Assembly (NCBI GenBank): GCA_029168955.1
Contig: JAPDOI010001429.1
Coordinates: 62,001-126,000 of the forward strand
Direction: 5' to 3'
DNA from: Aplectana chamaeleonis
Lineage: Eukaryota > Nematoda > Chromadorea > Rhabditida > Cosmocercidae
DNA: 64,000 nt
The notes below the pieces were generated by a model. That model saw nothing but the letters and a program-made list of their open reading frames with translations. It did no database searches and was not told the origin of the DNA. Positions within the stretch are counted from its first letter, which is position 1. Every line of letters starts with the position of its first letter. The translations under genes were made by a program, and so were the position numbers. Shown here piece after piece: positions 58,360 through 64,000 of the stretch.

Positions 58360-59329
58360 CAGGTACAAGGTGGTAAGGTGACTTTCTTGCACTACCGTTT
58401 CAGCGGGTTCGCCCTCGCTGGATTCTGAAAAAGCTGGATCCACTTGTAAAATCGATCAGCCGAAAGTAAAAATTAGCCTTCGAAAATTCGGACAAAATTT
58501 TCATCCAAATGATCAGGAAGGTAAGGTAAGGCCTGGTGGCATACCTTCACAAAAGTTTTCAGATAATCATGCGATCAGTAGAACACCAGCGAGGTACATC
58601 ATTTCCAGAGAAAACACTATTGAGAAAGTAAATCTGATGTAGGGTTGAAGTTCACGTGTTATATTTATAGTCCCGGGGGCGAAATTATAGTCCACAGTCG
58701 CAGACAACCGCTCTTGCTACGCGCGCCACGTCAACTTCTGCAACGAATAATCAGCTTTTTGATTCATCATAAGTCTTCTCCCAATTTATTTCCTGTTCAA
58801 GTATTCGCCAAAGACCTCTTTTCTTTGTTTTTTGCTTTCCTTAGCAGTAAAAAATCGAATAGGGTCTACGATCGATGAAAAAGCCGCTCAAGAAGTCAAG
58901 AGTCTTCAACAAACAATACAAAACGTGTTTTACTGGGATAACTGCAAGAAATACAAAACAAACAAAGAAAATTGAAGAATTCTTAACGTTGACGACGTTT
59001 CCCGCTGCCCTTGAAATAGAAGTCTAAGCAAACAAAGCTTCCCTATCAAATACACTATATACCGATAACAAACAGCTGAAAAAAAAAGATAAGGAAAGAA
59101 GAAAAATCAGAACAAATCAGTTAAAAATCTTACGATTAGCTTATTCGGGACGGGTCCAGGAAACTCGCACGAACCCACTGCATCTCGTGCTACTTGCGCG
59201 TGTCCGCAAGGTCACACAAAGATTTTGGCCCTGAAATAGAATGTTTGTGGTGCTGTTTTTGTTCTTAATTTTTGGGTCTGTTCACACCTTCTTCTTCAGG
59301 AAAAAATTTACAATATTTATGTTTAGCGT
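58360..59329. other. No gene recognised
   Basis: AT-rich intergenic sequence; no supported exon, RNA gene or element ends. Confidence 0.35.
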
Positions 59330-60927
59330 TTCGCGACATTACGATGTCAGTGAGGAACCGCCGACTGAGTCTGAAGTTTTGGATTGTGTCCGGAAAATGA
59401 AGAATGGAAAGGCAGGTGGAGATGACAACATCACTGCTGAAATGCTGAAAGCTCTTCCTCCGTCTGGGATTCGTGAAATGACCAACACCATCCGTGCCAT
59501 ATGGATGAGCGAAAGGATACCCGATTCGTGGAGACATGCGATCATCGTACCTCTTCACAAGAAGCTATCCGTCACGGATCCTAAGAACTACAGAGGAATC
59601 TCTACTTCGTGTCATGTACAAGGTTTTAGAACGTATCATTCTCGAGCGACTTATCAAACATCGTGAAGGAACGACCAGAGATGAGCAAGCCGGTTTTCGA
59701 CCTGGAAGACCGACCATCGACCAAGTGTTCGTCGTGAGAAGAGTAATTGAATCGTGGCAGCGGTTTTCCGAAGCCATTACAGCTTGCTTTTTGGACTTTG
59801 AACCCGCGTTCGACTCTCCTCATCGTGATCGATTGCTCAATGCTCTGCGAGCAGATGGAGTCCCGGAAAAGTATGTTCGGTTAATCGAGGACATGAACAA
59901 AGGAACAACAGCAGCAGTTCGTACACCTGTCGGATTTACGTCAGCTTTCGAGGTGAAAACAGGAGTAAGGCAAGGAGCCGTTGCAGGACCTTTTCTTTCA
60001 ACTTCGCCGTTGATGACATCATGCGTAGAGTTGCAGAACAGTTTCCTGCGGATGTGATCCTAACACCATCAGGACGCTCCCTTGTCGACCTGGAGCACGC
60101 CGACGACATTGTGTTATTCGCTGAAAACAACGCAAAACTGCAAAGGATTGTGAACCTCGTTTCGAAGTATGCCGCAGCCTATGGACTTCGTCTTCGTCCC
60201 GACAAATGCAAGCAGATGTGGGTCTCTCAGAGGCCTTCAACTGGAGTTTGTGTGGACGGACAACGTATCGAACTGGTGGACGATTTCTGTTATTTGGGCT
60301 GTTTGCTGAAGAACGATGGTAGTTATGCAGCGGATATTCGACAACGATGTGCGAAAGCTACGTCTGCATTCAATTCTCTAACCAAGTGTTTGTGGTCTAC
60401 CACCATCGCGAAGGAAGTCAAGTTGCGCGTCTACCTATCCGCTATTCGCCCTATCATGATGTACGGATCGGAGACGTGGGCAGCACCGAAAACGCAGAAC
60501 GCAGTACATCAACGCTTGACACGAGGGAGGTGCCAGCATCTCCTAACGCCATCTCAAGCAGCAATGGAAAGTCGACTTCGACTGCTCGGGCATATACTAA
60601 GAAGAACGCCGGATCGTCTCGTACAACACGCTTTAAAAATGCTTCCAAATCCTGTCTGGAAACGGCCACCTGGGCGTAGGCGAAAGTTCTGGACGGATGT
60701 GGTTAAAGAGGATTTAAAGTCACTCGGCATCGAAAGACAGTTCAGGCGCGATGTTTCGTTTCGCAGGAAATGGAATAGTGACAGCTGGATGGAATGTGTT
60801 CAAATTGTGGCTGAAGACCGTGAAAAATGGACACGGCTGACTACTAGGACGGCACACCTCGGTGAAGATGCGGAATGACCGCGTCAGGCGAAAGCCAACC
60901 GATTAAGTCAAGTAAGTAAGTCAAGTT
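59330..60927 (+). mobile_element. RTE-like LINE, 5'-truncated
   Basis: Reverse transcriptase blocks: MKNGKAGGDDNITAEMLK, IPDSWRHAIIVPLHKK, EQAGFRPGRPTIDQ, ACFLDFEPAFDSPHRDRLL, VKTGVRQGAVAGPFL, then LEHADDIVLFAE after a frameshift near 59990, and a C-terminal part with LRLLGHILRRTPDRLV and GRRRKFWTDVVKEDLKSLG, typical of RTE elements. The endonuclease is missing. Frameshifts occur near 59610 and 59990. The catalytic box reads HADD where most relatives have YADD. The 3' tail is a short AAGTCAAGTAAGTAAGTC repeat (60906-60927). Confidence 0.88.
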
Positions 60928-61059
60928 TCGCGCAAGTGTTCTCCTGCAACTACAAAGTCGTACACGGAGCAGAAACAGCAGAAGAGCCGTAACAATCAAA
61001 GTCACTACCTGTAATGTGATTTCAATAAAAAAACTAAAAGCAGTTCAAGCCAATCACTT

Positions 61060-61224
61060 ACAAGGGAAGTATACAAAGCGTAGGTCGGATCTGCCAAAAC
61101 TACTAGTATCGTTAGTATCTCGTGTGGCTCAATAGTAAAAATGCGCAGTATCACTTCCCGAGCTGCAGGGTCAGAAAAGTTATGAGCATTTTTCCAGCCT
61201 CGCGAAAAGGCGAGTGTACCCATC
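61060..61224 (+). repeat. Fragment of the ACAAGGGAAGT TIR family
   Basis: ACAAGGGAAGTATACAAAGC then GTAGGTCGGATCTGCC and ATGCGCAGTATCA, matching the left end of 15573-16895. Ends abruptly. Confidence 0.6.
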
Positions 61225-61686
61225 AGGGATGTGCGTAATAGAAATTTGGTAATTCGTTAGTCGTTAGTCGTTCAACCGGCCAAAACCCTCGTTAGTCGTT
61301 AGTCGTTAGTCGTTAAAAATCCGGGCTTTGAAAACAAGCACAGTTGAGGCAAAAAAAACCTTATGAATAGAAAAACAGGAAGGCATGAAGAGATGTATGG
61401 TCTGCAAATCATTCATGGTCATTTAAGACACAAATCATTCCTTGTTAGAGAACCTACAAACGTACTGTACTTCAAACGGCAAACCTACGTATACATAATT
61501 TCAAATATGCGCGAAAGCCCATTACTTGGGAGTGTGTGTCTATCAAATTTTGTCATTTTTCGGTAAGAAAAGAAACAATATGGGAAACCGAGAAAATCTC
61601 AAACTCTGTTTTTTTTTCAGCGCTAAATTTGCCATTCTGCATTATATGATGTTATTTGAGATCTACCTGGTGGTGACAACACAGAG

Positions 61687-61890
61687 GCCCGTAGTAAACC
61701 CGACAAAAAATTCAGTTGGGACTGACTGAGTCGAAGTTCTGAAAAGAACTCAGACGAGGTGGCACACATTTCAGACGTGTGTGTTGAAGGATAGTGACCT
61801 AGGCTGAGTGAGACAAGTCAGCAACAAACAAGAATTCAGTCAGAGCTGACTGAGTGGACGCAGTCAGCTCTGACTGAATCCCAGGTTAGA
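61687..61890. repeat. Partial copy of the 2772-3378 element
   Basis: GGCCCGTAGTAAACCCG start, CACACATTTCAGACG and TCAGTCAGAGCTGACTGAGT palindromic words shared with 2772-2980. The right end is not found. Confidence 0.6.
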
Positions 61891-62083
61891 GATGGAAGAG
61901 ATAGCGTGGCCATTGAGGAGACACGTCTGACTTTTTTGAGGAGCGACGGAGCAACTTAATCGAATCAGATGAACGTTGTGCGTTTTCGCGTCATTTACAG
62001 AGCGATGGACGCAGTCGCGCGAATATTGGCGATTTAAAATCGCACTCAGCTCTTGCTGTTTTTGTTTATTCCTCTGGTTACTC

Positions 62084-63247
62084 ATCTGAACGCTTGCCAC
62101 CCTCCTCGGCTGCAGCTGATTGGTCGGCGGGCATCGGCTGCGTGCGGCGCGCGTCGCTGCTGGCGCATTGCCAACGTCGTCGTTTCGAAAGCTCCCATCG
62201 CGTCCATTCTACGACTTTGTTAAGAAATGAGGAAACATACACAAGTATGTGAGTGAGCCTCATTTGTATACTAAAGCAATGAATAGGATGCATAACAAAC
62301 AGAAGTGGGAGGGGTGTAAGGAAGTGAAACCATTTGGCAAATCTGTTTCCACGAATCACATCTTTGCCTACTGGATCATACATCCTTGTCTACTGGATAT
62401 ATGGACTAAGATACATGCTGCTATGCTCAAGACGTCCCTTTGCTACGACTCACATCTTAAGGAGTAGGAAATTGAGAAAACTTTTCAGAGGTACTGAACG
62501 CTGAACTATAGGTGCCCTAGGCACAACTTTTAGAAACTGCCGCCAAAATGCAACATCCCTCATTAGGCTGGATTCTGTGCACAGAGTTTTGCACCTTCGC
62601 CCCCCCCCCTTCCTCCAATCCTACCAATGGGTTAGTCTGCCACCGAGGAAACTGTGCGTGAAGAGCTTTTTCCTGAAGACGATGATAGAATAACATCGGT
62701 ACTGATGTACATCTCTTGCTGGGAGGAGACTATCAGCCCATTTTATCGCCGTTGGCCTATCACGTCAGCATTTGCTGGTCCTGTGATAGGTCAGCGGCAG
62801 TAAAATGTGCGGGGAACCCCCTCCCAGTAAGAGATCTAAATAGAATCATAACATCTCGCTGGACAACAAAACTGCCACTGAAATGAAAAAATGTGATCTG
62901 CTCGTGTGGTATTGGAAAGGCTTATTCTCCAATCATTAGAATTCTATTAACGTTGTGTGATTATGTCGTTTTCATTCCTATTCACTCCTGAAATAATTTA
63001 GCTAGGTGTGTTCGCCTATTCTCCCTGTTGTATTCATCCTGTTGCTTCAATTACAATAGCTTACAGTTGATCCCGTTCATGAAATTGAATCAGGGTCAGA
63101 ATTCGGGCGAAAACTTCAGAGCCATTGGATGACAAGCGATGACGGCTGTGGCGTTGGCAATGCGCCAGCCAGACGCGACGCGCGCCGCACGCAGCCGATG
63201 CCCGCCGACCAATCAGCTGCAGCCGAGGAGGGTGGCAAGCGTTCAGA
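62084..63247. repeat. Inverted repeat pair, about 97-bp arms
   Basis: 62084-62180 (CTTGCCACCCTCCTCGGCTG ... GCATTGCCAACG) is mirrored at 63150-63247 (CGTTGGCAATGCGCC ... GAGGGTGGCAAG). Arms match closely in GC-rich sequence; the 970-bp spacer is AT-rich with no gene. Probably ends of a non-autonomous element, with no clear target duplication. Confidence 0.6.
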
Positions 63248-64000
63248 TCCTTGTTACTTCTCTTTTCATTTCTCTCTGCCGACTTCGGATGCACTCTTTT
63301 CAGCTCTGAACTTTCTTAACTTTCAGCCGTATTACACCTGCATTAACGATTTGTGTGAATTTGAATCTCTCGTGAACTCACTTTTTATTTTCTTCTATCG
63401 AGCTATTTACACTAAGCGTACAATTTCGTTTGTGTTGATTAAAAAATATGTAGCAGAATGTCTTCATACTATCTGAGGTTTCTTTCAGGAACGCTAAATA
63501 CGCTTGAAGTTCGCAATTTGGGTGAGCTTTTTTTAGTTCCTTTATTGGCACTTTTCCACTTTCGGACCCCAGTGATTAAGAAAAATTTGCTCAAACCTAG
63601 AGCGGAGAGGGTTCGTTTGGAGTGCTGAACTCGAATAAGAAAAGTCCGTTTTCGATTTTTGTAGGATTGCGGTGGGTTACGGTTAATAATTGTACAGCAG
63701 TAGGTCGGTGTTCTAATTGCTGAGACTACCAAGATGGATTCTTTGACACGCCTGTTACGAAACCAATATTCTTTTTTTCGATCGGAACACATGACGGATT
63801 CGTGATCGGAATCCTGGAGGTCGACTCGTTCGCGCGGTATTTTTCACATAACCTCAAACATCGCACCCACACGCAGTTAACCTCCCCTCCGTGAAACAGG
63901 AGAGTTCAGGGACTTAGGAAGTGTATCTTCCGCACAAAGTCAGATTTTTAATTCAAATTTAGCCGTATGAATCAGACCCGCAAAATCTCGGCGCCGACGA
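63248..64000. other. No gene recognised
   Basis: Plus-strand frame 63129-63476 starts inside the inverted repeat and has no recognised domain. The end of the window resembles the old repeat at 11640-11900. Confidence 0.3.

Overview
This window is eukaryotic and almost certainly from a nematode. It has spliced genes with GT..TTTCAG introns, many mariner, RTE-like and CR1-like elements, and a tau-tubulin-kinase-like kinase of the type nematodes have multiplied. A repeat also carries a match of 21 of 22 bases to the nematode SL1 spliced leader. Species and function assignments rest on reading alone; no database search was possible.

Two protein-coding genes could be rebuilt exon by exon, both on the minus strand. 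(1) A six-exon casein kinase I superfamily (TTBK-like) kinase of 318 residues at 4386-6347, with a TATA box upstream and an AATAAA downstream. (2) A C2H2 zinc-finger protein of about 471 residues in 14 coding exons spread over 34010 to 14681. It carries about 14 fingers. Every exon junction keeps the reading frame, and several introns fall inside a finger whose CxxC-x12-H spacing becomes exact only after joining. About 93% of this locus is intron, filled with transposons.

Layout. 1-4.3 kb: a decayed mariner split by a TTAA-type MITE, then a 3-bp-TSD element. 4.3-6.4 kb: the kinase. 6.8-11 kb: a TA-flanked element, a 21/42-bp minisatellite, 18-22 bp minisatellites, and three dispersed copies of a TATA-driven repeat with snRNA-like hairpin/Sm-site features. 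13.7-34 kb: the zinc-finger gene. One intron holds a CR1-like LINE inserted into a GC-rich TIR element; another holds a second LINE inserted into a TTATG satellite. 33.4-36 kb: a deletion-derivative mariner and a nearly intact mariner. 39-45.8 kb: the SL1-like repeat, TTAA elements, and a 2.8-kb foldback with Tc1-like remnants interrupted by three younger insertions. 47-48.2 kb: a second mariner copy. 49-57 kb: palindromic MITEs and AT-rich satellites. 59.3-60.9 kb: an RTE-type LINE. The rest is decayed repeat sequence with a few unassigned candidate exons.

The strongest observations are the two reconstructed genes, the nested insertions that give relative ages, the SL1-like motif inside a mobile repeat, and the three-copy snRNA-like repeat.
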